From: Rhodospirillaceae bacterium
GTDB lineage: Bacteria > Pseudomonadota > Alphaproteobacteria > Rhodospirillales > UBA2165
Reading direction: 5' to 3'
Assembly (NCBI GenBank): GCA_018649725.1
Contig: JABIHH010000012.1
Location: 1 to 45,290 of the forward strand
DNA: 45,290 nt
The first letter of the stretch is position 1; each line of letters starts with the position of its first letter. A model generated the notes under the pieces. It did no database searches and had not been told where the DNA came from. It worked only from the letters and a program-made list of their open reading frames with translations. Of this stretch, positions 1-7,240 are shown piece after piece. The position numbers and the translations under genes are program-made.

Positions 1-115
1 ATCGGCCAATTATGACTTCCTGCGAATGAACTTGCATAAACTTATCGTGATCCGAAGGATGCGCGCCCTACTCCACCGTAACGGAATGGTTTTGCTTGAA
101 CGTAATTAGTTTCAT

Positions 116-1816
116 CTAAGTGACTGCTCCAGCTTCTTTTTTTTTACTGGACCGTCGCCCAACATCTCCTCGTAAATTCTGCGTGATCGCTAAATTTCGT
201 TCACCTTCCCGTATATCGTAACCAAGGGATTTGTCAATCTGGTCTTTGTAAACCAGCTGATCCTCAACGATTGGTAGGGTGAATTCAAGTTCTATGGTGT
301 GTTCTTTAGTCTCAGCGTTAAGACTTACAACCATCCTTCGCACTAAGGCTTCTATGTAGCCTTTTTTATCTTCATGAGTGAGCTCATCAAGGTTCTGATA
401 CTGCTCTTCATATTTACGGACCCAATCAACCCACTTCCTATCGCTCATTGCTTCTTTTTTCTGAAGCTCTATTTGAGCAAGCTGCGCTTCGATACTGGAA
501 TGTTCGTTATTCAGGTTCTCAATAATATTCTTGTAGATCGTATCTTTGGTTTTTCCGAGCATATGGTCCGTTTCGACCTTGGCTATGGACTGCTCGACAT
601 TTTTTAGTTCTCGTTCCAACCGTCTTTCGGCAGTCTCTAATTTATCCACTGCAAGTTCAGCAACGCTATCAGTCTCCGTCTTTTGTCTCAGCACCTCGGT
701 TTTTACCCTCTCCTTCAAGATTACCGAGTTTTTAACGACTTCCCTTACAGAGCCCCAAATCAGTTCATCTGTTTTTGCGATATTCAGAGCCCGATCCATT
801 CCACACCCTGTTCCTCGCTTCCATTTTTCTTCTTCCAACTGATCGTGATTGAGCCAGGTCCGTTCCTTATTTGGACAATAATAGTGTCCTCTATTTTGCT
901 TAGGATTTATCCTACCGGACATATGTCTGTCGCAATGCCCGCAAACCATAAGATCTCGCAAGAGATAAAATCGCGTGGAGGCATTAGTCAGACCTTTTCT
1001 CTTTTGAATTTCCTTACGCGCAGATTGGGCTGCATGCCACAAGGTTTCCTCGATCAAAGGTGGGCAGCTGACCTCAACTTCTTCGTTAACCTTCGTATCA
1101 ACGAATTTGTATGAACCCTTGTAATGGGTGTTCTTCATCAATGCTTGAATTGACCCGATGCTCCAAGTCCCTTTTTTCCTTCTGGTCTGGACACCGTTCT
1201 CATCGAGCATGGCTTTAATTTTCGTAGATGACCGCCCAGAGGCATACGTATCAAATATTTTGAATACCCATTCGGCTTCGTCTTTCTCTACGGCAAGTTT
1301 TCCATCCTTGATGGTATAGCCGAATGGTGGCGGTCCTCCGTGCCAAAACCCATTCTTTACCCTGTTTAATTTCCCCAATCTGCTCCGCTCAGCCCTAAGA
1401 GCATTATCGTATTGAGCAATGCCATCGAGAATTGTTTTTACCAATTTGTCTGTTGGATTTGCGAGGTCGTATTTGCCATCTTTTGTGTAAAGAACCACAT
1501 CGTTGCGTTGCAAAGCGACCCTGACCGTTTGCGCAGTAATCTCATTTCGAGAAAGACGGTCATTATTCCAAACATATAGATGCTTGATTTTGCCGTCCTC
1601 GACTTCGCGTAAAAGCTGCATGAGAACAGGTCGGTTATCTAGGTCCTCATAATGTGAGGATGCCCCACCCTCGTTCCATACTTTGTGATTGAAACCGAGC
1701 TCCTCAGCCTTTGCGACACCGAGGTCTTTTTGGGTGTCGAGTGATGTTCCCTCTGTTGCCTGAACTTCCGTTGAGACACGGGTGTAAACATGAAGGGTCT
1801 GTTTCTGTTCCGCCAT
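116..1816 (-). CDS. Large serine recombinase (site-specific integrase)
   Basis: Large serine recombinase of 566 residues, the type that integrates and excises phages and integrative elements. The N-terminal resolvase domain (about 8-150) opens with VYTRVSTEVQ, placing the catalytic serine at S15, and continues with the NDRLSR motif near 85-90. A recombinase domain follows (about 160-270, with a GGPPPFGY segment), then a zinc-ribbon with Cys at 292, 295, 314 and 338, and a long coiled coil at about 385-460. All parts expected of the family are present, so it looks intact. No clear ribosome binding site precedes the ATG. A TATAAT lies only a few bases upstream of the ATG, so a leaderless transcript is possible. 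It marks the left region as mobile. Its attachment sites could not be identified from the sequence. Confidence 0.93.
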   Translation of the reverse strand: MAEQKQTLHVYTRVSTEVQATEGTSLDTQKDLGVAKAEELGFNHKVWNEGGASSHYEDLDNRPVLMQLLREVEDGKIKHLYVWNNDRLSRNEITAQTVRVALQRNDVVLYTKDGKYDLANPTDKLVKTILDGIAQYDNALRAERSRLGKLNRVKNGFWHGGPPPFGYTIKDGKLAVEKDEAEWVFKIFDTYASGRSSTKIKAMLDENGVQTRRKKGTWSIGSIQALMKNTHYKGSYKFVDTKVNEEVEVSCPPLIEETLWHAAQSARKEIQKRKGLTNASTRFYLLRDLMVCGHCDRHMSGRINPKQNRGHYYCPNKERTWLNHDQLEEEKWKRGTGCGMDRALNIAKTDELIWGSVREVVKNSVILKERVKTEVLRQKTETDSVAELAVDKLETAERRLERELKNVEQSIAKVETDHMLGKTKDTIYKNIIENLNNEHSSIEAQLAQIELQKKEAMSDRKWVDWVRKYEEQYQNLDELTHEDKKGYIEALVRRMVVSLNAETKEHTIELEFTLPIVEDQLVYKDQIDKSLGYDIREGERNLAITQNLRGDVGRRSSKKKEAGAVT

Positions 1817-1867
1817 AGTGCAATTATATTGTTCAGAAACGCCTCTGGCTCCCCCAAATTTCGAAAT

Positions 1868-1896
1868 ATTGTCACTGACAATTTTTTTATTTTTTT
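1868..1896 (+). terminator. Inverted repeat plus T-rich tract upstream of the recombinase
   Basis: A perfect 7-base inverted repeat (ATTGTCA-C-TGACAAT, 1868-1882) runs straight into a long T tract on the + strand. It could terminate a + strand transcript. On the - strand it lies in the upstream region of the recombinase and could equally be an operator. The arms are AT-rich and the real loop would need to open to 3-5 bases, so the terminator reading is weak. Confidence 0.35.
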
Positions 1897-1929
1897 TCTC
1901 TGAACCCCTGCGTAACGCGACTAAATAAC

Positions 1930-2359
1930 CTTGTAATACAAACCAGTCATAAGGTTGGCGTTCCGGTTATTTTGCGCTGTCAAATCCCTTCTGAAATGAG
2001 AGGGTAGGCAAACGGGTTCACTGGTTATCCGGTTCTATAGACTACCCCACTGCAGGTGGGATGCCTCAAGGGGAACTGGAAACCGGTTCTACCTTCTATA
2101 GTCGGAATGGTGGTTATAATCGCGCATCACTCATACAAATTCATCTTATGAAACCGGACGCCTGAAAGGTTTCTTAAAAATCGCTGTAGGTCGGGTCAGG
2201 AGCAGAGCCCAAAGATGAAAGTGGAAATAAACCCTACCGAAGCTGTGCCGAGAACTAAGGTTCAAGCAACATACTTCGTTCCTTGAAAGAGGGCGAAGTG
2301 CGCCTCAAATCTAGGTTCAAGTGAGTTGAGAGATTTGGATAAGTTTATTTTTTTATTTT
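1930..2359 (+). ncRNA. Candidate structured non-coding RNA
   Basis: This stretch between the recombinase and the methyltransferase has no plausible gene but is packed with hairpins in + orientation: CCCAC/GTGGG at 2046-2060; GAACTGG-AAA-CCGGTTC at 2073-2089; GAAACC/GGTTTC at 2150-2173; and ACTTCG/CGAAGT at 2273-2299, whose inner stem is capped by a GAAA tetraloop. The last hairpin (CAAATCT/AGATTTG, 2306-2337) is followed by a T-rich run to 2359, as in an intrinsic terminator. GGTTCAAG occurs twice (2259, 2314). GAACTGG at 2073 can also pair with CCGGTTC at 2029, so two exclusive folds are possible. It does not match RNase P RNA, tmRNA, or group I or II intron cores as I know them. The 5' end is a guess. 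Confidence 0.4.
2306..2359 (+). terminator. Intrinsic terminator-like hairpin closing the candidate RNA
   Basis: The stem CAAATCT (2306-2312) / AGATTTG (2331-2337) has a small inner TCAA/TTGA pairing and is followed by a T-rich tract at 2344-2359. The layout is right for Rho-independent termination on the + strand, although the stem is AT-rich. Confidence 0.45.
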
Positions 2360-2371
2360 CTAAATCATCTA

Positions 2372-2407
2372 CACGTCGAGCGTAGCGAGATGCGAACGAA
2401 GTGAGCA
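2372..2407. repeat. Two degenerate 13-base repeats
   Basis: Two related 13-mers, CGAGCGTAGCGAG and CGAACGAAGTGAG, lie side by side just after the terminator-like hairpin. Repeats of this CGAnCGnAGnGAG form are often seen in mobile DNA; I know no function for them here. Confidence 0.3.
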
Positions 2408-2483
2408 CAATTAGGTTAGTTCAATAGCAGTCCGCTTTGTAAATTGAAATTTTAGTCACCATATTGATTACCGTTACCCAGAA

Positions 2484-3269
2484 TTAGGGAACCAGACCCT
2501 TTGCCGCATTGGCAAAGGCGCGATAACAGATATTGCCGCTAGAATCTGTTGGAAGGTTTGATTTTAGGTTGGCTTTAAGAGTTTCAATTTCCGTATCCGA
2601 CAATGACTTCATCGCACGGACAACCGTGTTTTCCATTCCAGTGTTAGAATTCCAAAAGTCATCGAAACTCTTAAAGGAAAGATCAATTTCAATTTGAGTT
2701 AAACTGACGTCATTCAAACCTGCATTTTCCCATAGCTCCTTCATGTTTTCCGGGGTTGTTATCGCTTCGCCAAATATCGGTGTGTTTATGTTCATTTCTC
2801 TTAGTGCTGTCCGAATTGGTTCCATAGTGATTCCACCGTTGGGAATGTCCCACATATAAGTAGCCACAGTCCCGCCTGACTTGGTGACGCGTAACATTTC
2901 TGCCACTGCAACCTTAGGGTCAGGTGGTAAATTTATAGCCAACGCCATCGCTACAACGTCAAATGTCTTGTCATCAAAGGGCAACGCCTGCGCTGCGCCT
3001 ATTCTGTATTCGATTGTCTTTGATGAAGCTCTCGAATTTGCAACGTCCAATTGTTCCTGGGAAGGATCAACTCCTTGAATGCCAGAGGGAGCACATTTAG
3101 CGTACACAAGCTCCGTAAAAGCACCGTTTCCACATCCCACATCGAGCCAACTGAGTTTCTCGGCAGGAGAGAGCCATTCAAGGAACTTTTCCCCGACTAT
3201 TCTACTCCATCTGCCCATCCAAGCTTCATAAGCAATGCCATCATCGAAATTTGTCGCCGTTGTGCTCAT
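2484..3269 (-). CDS. Class I SAM-dependent methyltransferase
   Basis: A 261-residue methyltransferase of the Methyltransf_11 / UbiE-like type. The SAM-binding motif I is WLDVGCGNGAF at residues 41-51; an acidic residue follows at GVDPS (about 75), and the motif II/III region reads FDVVAMALAINLPPDP. The C-terminal half (about 170-260) would carry substrate specificity, and the substrate cannot be predicted. A GGGAG sequence lies upstream of the ATG at modest distance. It sits alone between the candidate RNA and the small ribbon-helix-helix gene, in the segment carrying the recombinase, so it may be cargo of the mobile element. Confidence 0.85.
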   Translation of the reverse strand: MSTTATNFDDGIAYEAWMGRWSRIVGEKFLEWLSPAEKLSWLDVGCGNGAFTELVYAKCAPSGIQGVDPSQEQLDVANSRASSKTIEYRIGAAQALPFDDKTFDVVAMALAINLPPDPKVAVAEMLRVTKSGGTVATYMWDIPNGGITMEPIRTALREMNINTPIFGEAITTPENMKELWENAGLNDVSLTQIEIDLSFKSFDDFWNSNTGMENTVVRAMKSLSDTEIETLKANLKSNLPTDSSGNICYRAFANAAKGLVP

Positions 3270-3666
3270 CGTCTCAATCTCCCAACTACGTTTTTAAATA
3301 GTATGTGAAAAAGCCAGATATGGAACCTTAACTTGCCTCAATATTCTCCTCAAAAAATCTCACGCCAAAACGACGCTGTAATCTCCCCCCAACGACGGTT
3401 TATAATTTTAAGACATCATCTCTCGGGGGGACCCGAAGCTAGCAAAAATTTCCGCTGGAATTTTTTCCCCAAACCCCCACGGCTTCTTGGCTTCTTCCTA
3501 CGGCTTCTTAGGGTCATCCAGAAAAATATCTAACCTAAACGAAGGTTAAGGATTTCTGCGCGCTAAATAGAAGTGCGGCGTAAATCGTTTTCTGATCACC
3601 ATAAATGATTTCTAAATCGGTACCGCCAGTTCATCTTAATTCGCATGTATGAAGGGATAATAAAAA
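3270..3666. other. Gene-free interval with two hairpins
   Basis: About 400 bases with no convincing gene. It contains a GC hairpin CGGG/CCCG around 3424-3435 and a strong hairpin of AAAAATT(T)CC paired with GGAATTTTT at 3444-3465, flanked by T's on one side and A's on the other. The second could act as a bidirectional terminator insulating the methyltransferase from the genes to its right. Short repeats of the form GGCTTCTT occur at about 3480-3510. The promoter of the downstream ribbon-helix-helix gene should lie at the right end. Confidence 0.4.
3444..3466. terminator. Possible bidirectional terminator hairpin
   Basis: A nine-base pairing (AAAAATT, one bulged T, CC / GGAATTTTT) with a three-base loop GCT, ending in a run of six T's on + and a run of A's before the left arm. 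The symmetry allows termination in either direction. No gene reads directly into it within 180 bases, so its use is uncertain. Confidence 0.35.
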
Positions 3667-3843
3667 TTGACCACTGCTATTAATAATCCAACAGCTGCAT
3701 TATCCGTGAGGCTTCCTGCTGAACTCAGCGAGCAAGCCAAGCAAATTTCAAAATTGAATGGTTTGCAACTCTCCTCATTTGTTCGCCAATCAATTATTCG
3801 TGAGATCAAACGCCATCAGGCTGATGTACTAGCGGCAAGCTGA
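3667..3843 (+). CDS. Small ribbon-helix-helix (CopG/Arc-like) DNA-binding protein
   Basis: A 58-residue ORF starting with TTG, preceded by the ribosome-binding-like AAGGGATA. The protein has the classic ribbon-helix-helix layout: a beta strand with alternating residues (ALSVRLPAELSEQ, about residues 10-22), helix 1 (AKQISKLNGL), a turn, and helix 2 (SSFVRQSIIREIKRHQ). Such proteins are usually autoregulatory antitoxins or plasmid and phage regulators. Its stop overlaps the start of the next ORF as TGATG, which implies translational coupling. I infer a regulatory pair with that ORF. The rare start codon and short length make the call moderate. Confidence 0.6.
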   Translation: MTTAINNPTAALSVRLPAELSEQAKQISKLNGLQLSSFVRQSIIREIKRHQADVLAAS

Positions 3844-4019
3844 TGAAGCGTTCTGACATATACAGCCTTGCTGATGGTTTGAAGAAATCTATGGATGTTC
3901 GCACCGTTGAATTGCACCCAGACATCAAACCCGACGTTAACGAACGCTATCTCCGTGAATTTACCCAAGATCTAAAGTCCAAAGGCAGAATGAAGAAACG
4001 GGTAATGCTTATCTCGTAG
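3843..4019 (+). CDS. Small hypothetical protein coupled to the RHH gene
   Basis: A 58-residue ORF whose ATG overlaps the stop of the preceding ribbon-helix-helix gene (TGATG). The product is charged (begins MKRSDIYSLADGLKKS, ends RMKKRVMLIS) with no transmembrane segment and no family I recognise. Position and coupling resemble toxin-antitoxin pairs or the small control genes of mobile elements, such as a recombination directionality factor for the nearby recombinase, but neither role can be shown from sequence. Confidence 0.45.
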   Translation: MKRSDIYSLADGLKKSMDVRTVELHPDIKPDVNERYLREFTQDLKSKGRMKKRVMLIS

Positions 4020-4082
4020 CAATCAAATTTAGAGAGGATTGAAAGGTAATAACTAACTCTGGTTTATCACTCTTAATTTTTC

Positions 4083-4286
4083 TTAATTGTCTGATACCTT
4101 TAAAGAATAACCACTACTTATTTTTGAACACCTTGTTCCACTCTTATTACAAATTGCAATCTTATGAACTTTATCTCCAGAACTTGCAGAAACAGAATTA
4201 ACTAAACTCATATCAGTAAATGCAATTTTCATTAGTGAAACTGCAATCACAGTCATTACAACTTTGGTGTATAAATCAAACTTCAT
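4083..4286 (-). CDS. Small exported or membrane-anchored protein
   Basis: A 67-residue protein beginning MKFDLYTKVVMTVIAV, a type of N-terminal segment I associate with short marine bacterial and phage hypothetical proteins. One hydrophobic segment (about 8-25) should be a signal peptide or anchor. The rest is short, polar and holds two cysteines (AICNKSGTRCSKI). A strong ribosome binding site AAAGGAGAA precedes the ATG. It is the last of three - strand genes (4772 to 4083) spaced like an operon and is much AT-richer than the core genes. Function unknown. Confidence 0.65.
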   Translation of the reverse strand: MKFDLYTKVVMTVIAVSLMKIAFTDMSLVNSVSASSGDKVHKIAICNKSGTRCSKISSGYSLKVSDN

Positions 4287-4299
4287 TATTCATTCTCCT

Positions 4300-4509
4300 T
4301 TAAGTAGATTGAATGGTTGGTTCCTCATTATCCTTTTGAGGTTCGCATCTTGTGTCCATAGAGATGACGGGTAGAGAGAACTTAAATGTCCGTGCAGATT
4401 TCTCACAAGTCTCTTTGTTCTCTTGAGGGATTCTGAGTTCAAAGGTTTTCTTCTCTTCACCTATTACTGGTGAACCCATCGTGATAATAACTACCAGCAT
4501 AAATTTCAT
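4300..4509 (-). CDS. Small secreted protein with signal peptide
   Basis: A 69-residue protein. The start at 4509 is chosen because its ATG overlaps the stop of the upstream gene as ATGA and because it puts a signal peptide (MKFMLVVIITMGSPVIGEE) at the very N-terminus; an ATG five codons upstream also exists. The mature part is about 50 residues with two cysteines (at TCEKS and TRCEP) that could form one disulfide in the periplasm. No family recognised. It belongs to the three-gene AT-rich operon with the HTH-like gene upstream and another exported peptide downstream. Confidence 0.6.
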   Translation of the reverse strand: MKFMLVVIITMGSPVIGEEKKTFELRIPQENKETCEKSARTFKFSLPVISMDTRCEPQKDNEEPTIQST

Positions 4510-4772
4510 ACTACTTTCTCCCACCTAACTTCCATCTTTCCCCACACTGGTTCGTATTCTCTTTTCAATAGTTCTAATCTCTTTATTCGTTCTCTATATT
4601 TTTTCAAAACTGAATATACAGTGTTTCCAGTTACACCCCACTTCTTTCCAGTATGAGTTGGAATACCCCTCTCATTTAAATATTTGGTAATCCTGTTACT
4701 GGTTCGGTTAGGAAAATGGTTACACAGAAGAAAGACCAATTCCACATAGGGTGTGAGAGTTACATTGAACAT
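4506..4772 (-). CDS. Small protein with recombinase-like HTH segment
   Basis: An 88-residue basic protein. Residues about 25-60 (ITKYLNERGIPTHTGKKW, then GNTVYSVLKKYRER) resemble the 'LNERGIPT..GKKW....V..IL' segment of the serine-recombinase 'Recombinase' domain, which is a helix-turn-helix-like DNA-contact region. The resolvase catalytic part is absent, so this is either a stand-alone DNA-binding protein or a remnant. AGAGGTAG immediately before the ATG serves as ribosome binding site. It heads the operon whose two following genes encode short exported peptides. Such ORFs occur in marine phage-like DNA; function unknown. Confidence 0.6.
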   Translation of the reverse strand: MFNVTLTPYVELVFLLCNHFPNRTSNRITKYLNERGIPTHTGKKWGVTGNTVYSVLKKYRERIKRLELLKREYEPVWGKMEVRWEKVV

Positions 4773-5014
4773 CTACCTCTACAAATTTCTAAAATTAAGA
4801 GTGTGGTTAGTTCAGTGATATACGATACCAAGAAATACCATCGTCAGAATGATGGATGGAATATCATAGGTTTCGTTCATTAGGTTATATCCAGTGTAAA
4901 TCTACACATTCGTCTGTCTGGTAGATTTAGGATTTAATTTCAGAATTAGGTTAATGGGGTGTTCAGTCGATTACCCCACATCCTACGGTTATACCTAAAC
5001 ACCTAAATAGATAG

Positions 5015-5329
5015 ATGAAAACATACGATGATTTGATAAATAGTATAAATGACAATGACCAAGATGAAGATATTGACCAACTGATAGAGAATACGTTGGA
5101 TGAAGGTTTCTTACGTTTAGGTTTAATTACTAGTTTTATTGGTAAAACGAAACAATATGGAAACAGAGTAGACAGTGAAGTACGTAATTTAAATTCTGAT
5201 ATATCCTCTTGGGTGAATAATAAAAATGAAGATTTGGATAAAAAGAAACTAGGTGAAGTATTTAAAACACTTGGTGTCGTAATGTTCTATCAACGAAAAA
5301 TGATGATGTATAGGTCACAGAAACACTAA
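5015..5329 (+). CDS. Hypothetical phage-like protein
   Basis: A 104-residue acidic, AT-rich protein with no recognised domain: an acidic N-terminus (DDLINSINDNDQDEDIDQ) and predicted helices, no signal peptide. The start is preceded by CTAAATAGATAG rather than a ribosome binding site; this resembles the late-promoter-like TAAATA sequences of marine T4-like phages, which is suggestive only. It stands alone between the - strand small-gene operon and the 3' end of glmS, converging on glmS. Confidence 0.55.
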   Translation: MKTYDDLINSINDNDQDEDIDQLIENTLDEGFLRLGLITSFIGKTKQYGNRVDSEVRNLNSDISSWVNNKNEDLDKKKLGEVFKTLGVVMFYQRKMMMYRSQKH

Positions 5330-5356
5330 AACAGAGATAACTGGTGAAACGATTGT

Positions 5357-5416
5357 TTAATTCACTGTTGTGGGATACTTCGTCAGATAAATTGGAACTT
5401 AATTCACTGTTGTGAA
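5357..5416. repeat. 16-base direct repeat with hairpin at the glmS 3' end
   Basis: TTAATTCACTGTTGTG occurs at 5357-5372 and again at 5399-5414, 42 bases apart. The second copy extends into a perfect hairpin TTCAC-TGTT-GTGAA (5403-5416) that starts two bases after the glmS stop. The hairpin may act as a weak terminator for glmS. The repeat sits exactly at the border between the accessory segment and the core gene, so it may also be the scar of an insertion at this site. Confidence 0.55.
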
Positions 5417-7240
5417 CTACTCGACGGTGACCGATTTAGCGAGATTGCGGGGCTGATCGACATCGGTGCCTTTGGCGACCGCTGTGTGATAGGCCAGCAA
5501 TTGAACCGGGATGGCGTGCAGGATCGGGGCGACGAAGGGGTCGACTTCGGGGAGCGCGATGGTGTGGGCGGCCAGATCGCCGAGCTTTTTTGCGCCTGAC
5601 GTATCGCTCAAGAAATAAACCCGCCCGCCCCGGGCAATGACTTCTTGCATGTTGGACGCCGTCTTATCCAGCAATTCATCAGATGGCGCAATGACGATGA
5701 CCGGCACACCGTCATCGATCAATGCGATGGGGCCGTGTTTCATCTCTCCTGCCGCATAACCTTCGGCGTGGATGTAGGAGATTTCTTTGAGCTTCAACGC
5801 GCCCTCCATGGCAATGGCGTAGCTGGTGCCGCGGCCTAAAAATAAAACATCGCGCGCTTTAGAAAGTTCCTGGGCCAATTCTTTTAGGCGCTCATCGTGA
5901 TTGAGCACCTCGGCAGCGCGGGCCGGCACTTCGGTCAGAGCTTCAGCGAGGGCGGCTTCCCGCTCGTGACTGATGCTGCCTTTGGCGCGGGCCAGCACGA
6001 TGGCCAGACAGGCCAGCACGGTAAGCTGGGTCGTAAACGCTTTGGTTGAGGCGACACCGATTTCAGGTCCGGCATAGGTTTGCAGCACGGCATCTGATTC
6101 ACGCGCAATGGTACTTTCCGCAACATTGACGATGGAAAGAATTTTCTGACCTTGATCTTTGCAATAGCGAAGCGCCGCCAAGGTATCGGCGGTCTCGCCC
6201 GATTGCGAAATAAAAATCGCCAAGCCACCTTCCGGCATCACCATGCCTCGGTAGCGAAATTCAGAAGCGATATCGACTTCGACAGGCACCCGGGCAATTT
6301 GCTCAAACCAATACTTCGCCGTGAGCGCGGCATAGAACGCCGTGCCGCAGGCAGAAATTGTGATTTTGGGCAAATCTGCCAGATCAAAAGGCAGGTCCGG
6401 CAAAGTAATTGTCTGATCTGCCGGGTTTAAAAAGCTGTGCAGCGTATCGCCGATCACCTGGGGCTGCTCATAAATTTCTTTGAGCATGAAATGGGCATGG
6501 CCCGCTTTGCCGGTCAGCGCGCCGGAAACTGCGGTTTCCTGAATGGGGCGTTCGATGACGATGCCATCTTGGTCACGGACCACGACGCCTTCGCTATGAA
6601 TTACCGCCCAATCACCATCTTCCAGATAGGTGATGCGCTGGGTCATTGGCGCCAAAGCCAGGGCGTCGGAGCCGATGAACATTTCGCCGTCACCATAACC
6701 AATGGCCAGCGGCGAGCCTTGACGGGCGGCGATCATCAGATCGTGCTCGCCGGCAAAAATAATACCCAAGGCAAACGCCCCCTCGAGGCGCGCCAAAGCG
6801 GTCGCTGTCGCGTCTTCCGGAGACTGGCCGATTTCGAGATAATGCGTGATCAGATGGGCAATGACTTCGGTATCGGTATCGGACGCCAAAGTGTGGCCCG
6901 CTTCCTCCAGCTCATCTTTTAGGTCCTGGAAATTTTCAATGATACCATTGTGGACGACCGCGACTTTGCCGGTTGCATGGGGATGCGCGTTGATTTCATT
7001 GGGCACACCATGGGTCGCCCAACGGGTATGGCCAATGCCGATATTGCCGGGCAAAGGCTGCTCTTCCAGCCGGGCCTCAAGATTAAACAGCTTACCTTCG
7101 GCCCGGCGGCGCTCAATGCCGCCATTATCCAAGGTCGCGATGCCGGCTGAATCATAGCCGCGATATTCAAGGCGTCTGAGACAATCCACCAAATGCGGTG
7201 TGACCGCGTTTTTACCAATGATCCCAACAATGCCGCACAT
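5417..7240 (-). CDS. glmS: Glutamine--fructose-6-phosphate aminotransferase (isomerizing)
   Basis: Glucosamine-6-phosphate synthase, 607 residues, the usual length. It makes glucosamine-6-phosphate from fructose-6-phosphate and glutamine, the first step towards UDP-GlcNAc for peptidoglycan and lipopolysaccharide. The N-terminal glutaminase starts MCGIVGIIGK, with Cys2 as nucleophile after Met removal, and has GHTRWATHG near 70-78 and HNGIIENF near 97-104. Two SIS sugar-isomerase domains follow (about 285-430 and 455-590), and the C-terminus NLAKSVTVE is the conserved one. The ATG directly abuts the stop of glmU (TAAATG), so the two are coupled. The 3' end borders the accessory region, as expected of a known insertion hot spot. 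Confidence 0.98.
   Translation of the reverse strand: MCGIVGIIGKNAVTPHLVDCLRRLEYRGYDSAGIATLDNGGIERRRAEGKLFNLEARLEEQPLPGNIGIGHTRWATHGVPNEINAHPHATGKVAVVHNGIIENFQDLKDELEEAGHTLASDTDTEVIAHLITHYLEIGQSPEDATATALARLEGAFALGIIFAGEHDLMIAARQGSPLAIGYGDGEMFIGSDALALAPMTQRITYLEDGDWAVIHSEGVVVRDQDGIVIERPIQETAVSGALTGKAGHAHFMLKEIYEQPQVIGDTLHSFLNPADQTITLPDLPFDLADLPKITISACGTAFYAALTAKYWFEQIARVPVEVDIASEFRYRGMVMPEGGLAIFISQSGETADTLAALRYCKDQGQKILSIVNVAESTIARESDAVLQTYAGPEIGVASTKAFTTQLTVLACLAIVLARAKGSISHEREAALAEALTEVPARAAEVLNHDERLKELAQELSKARDVLFLGRGTSYAIAMEGALKLKEISYIHAEGYAAGEMKHGPIALIDDGVPVIVIAPSDELLDKTASNMQEVIARGGRVYFLSDTSGAKKLGDLAAHTIALPEVDPFVAPILHAIPVQLLAYHTAVAKGTDVDQPRNLAKSVTVE

Noticed and set aside
1639..1881. 80-residue ORF overlapping the recombinase start
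   Set aside because: It lies in a different frame of the recombinase gene, and its sequence shows no domain.
1930..2359. RNase P RNA, tmRNA, group I or group II intron as identity of the structured region
   Set aside because: None of the conserved cores that I know (for example the group II domain V or the group I R/S sequences) is present, and no reverse transcriptase or homing endonuclease gene lies nearby. A GTGCGCC at about 2298 resembles a group II intron start but nothing else fits.
5357..5416. Tn7 end at glmS
   Set aside because: The position at the glmS 3' end is suggestive, but the repeat is not the Tn7 terminal or TnsB-site sequence, lies 2 rather than about 23 bases from the stop, and no TnsA-E genes are visible.
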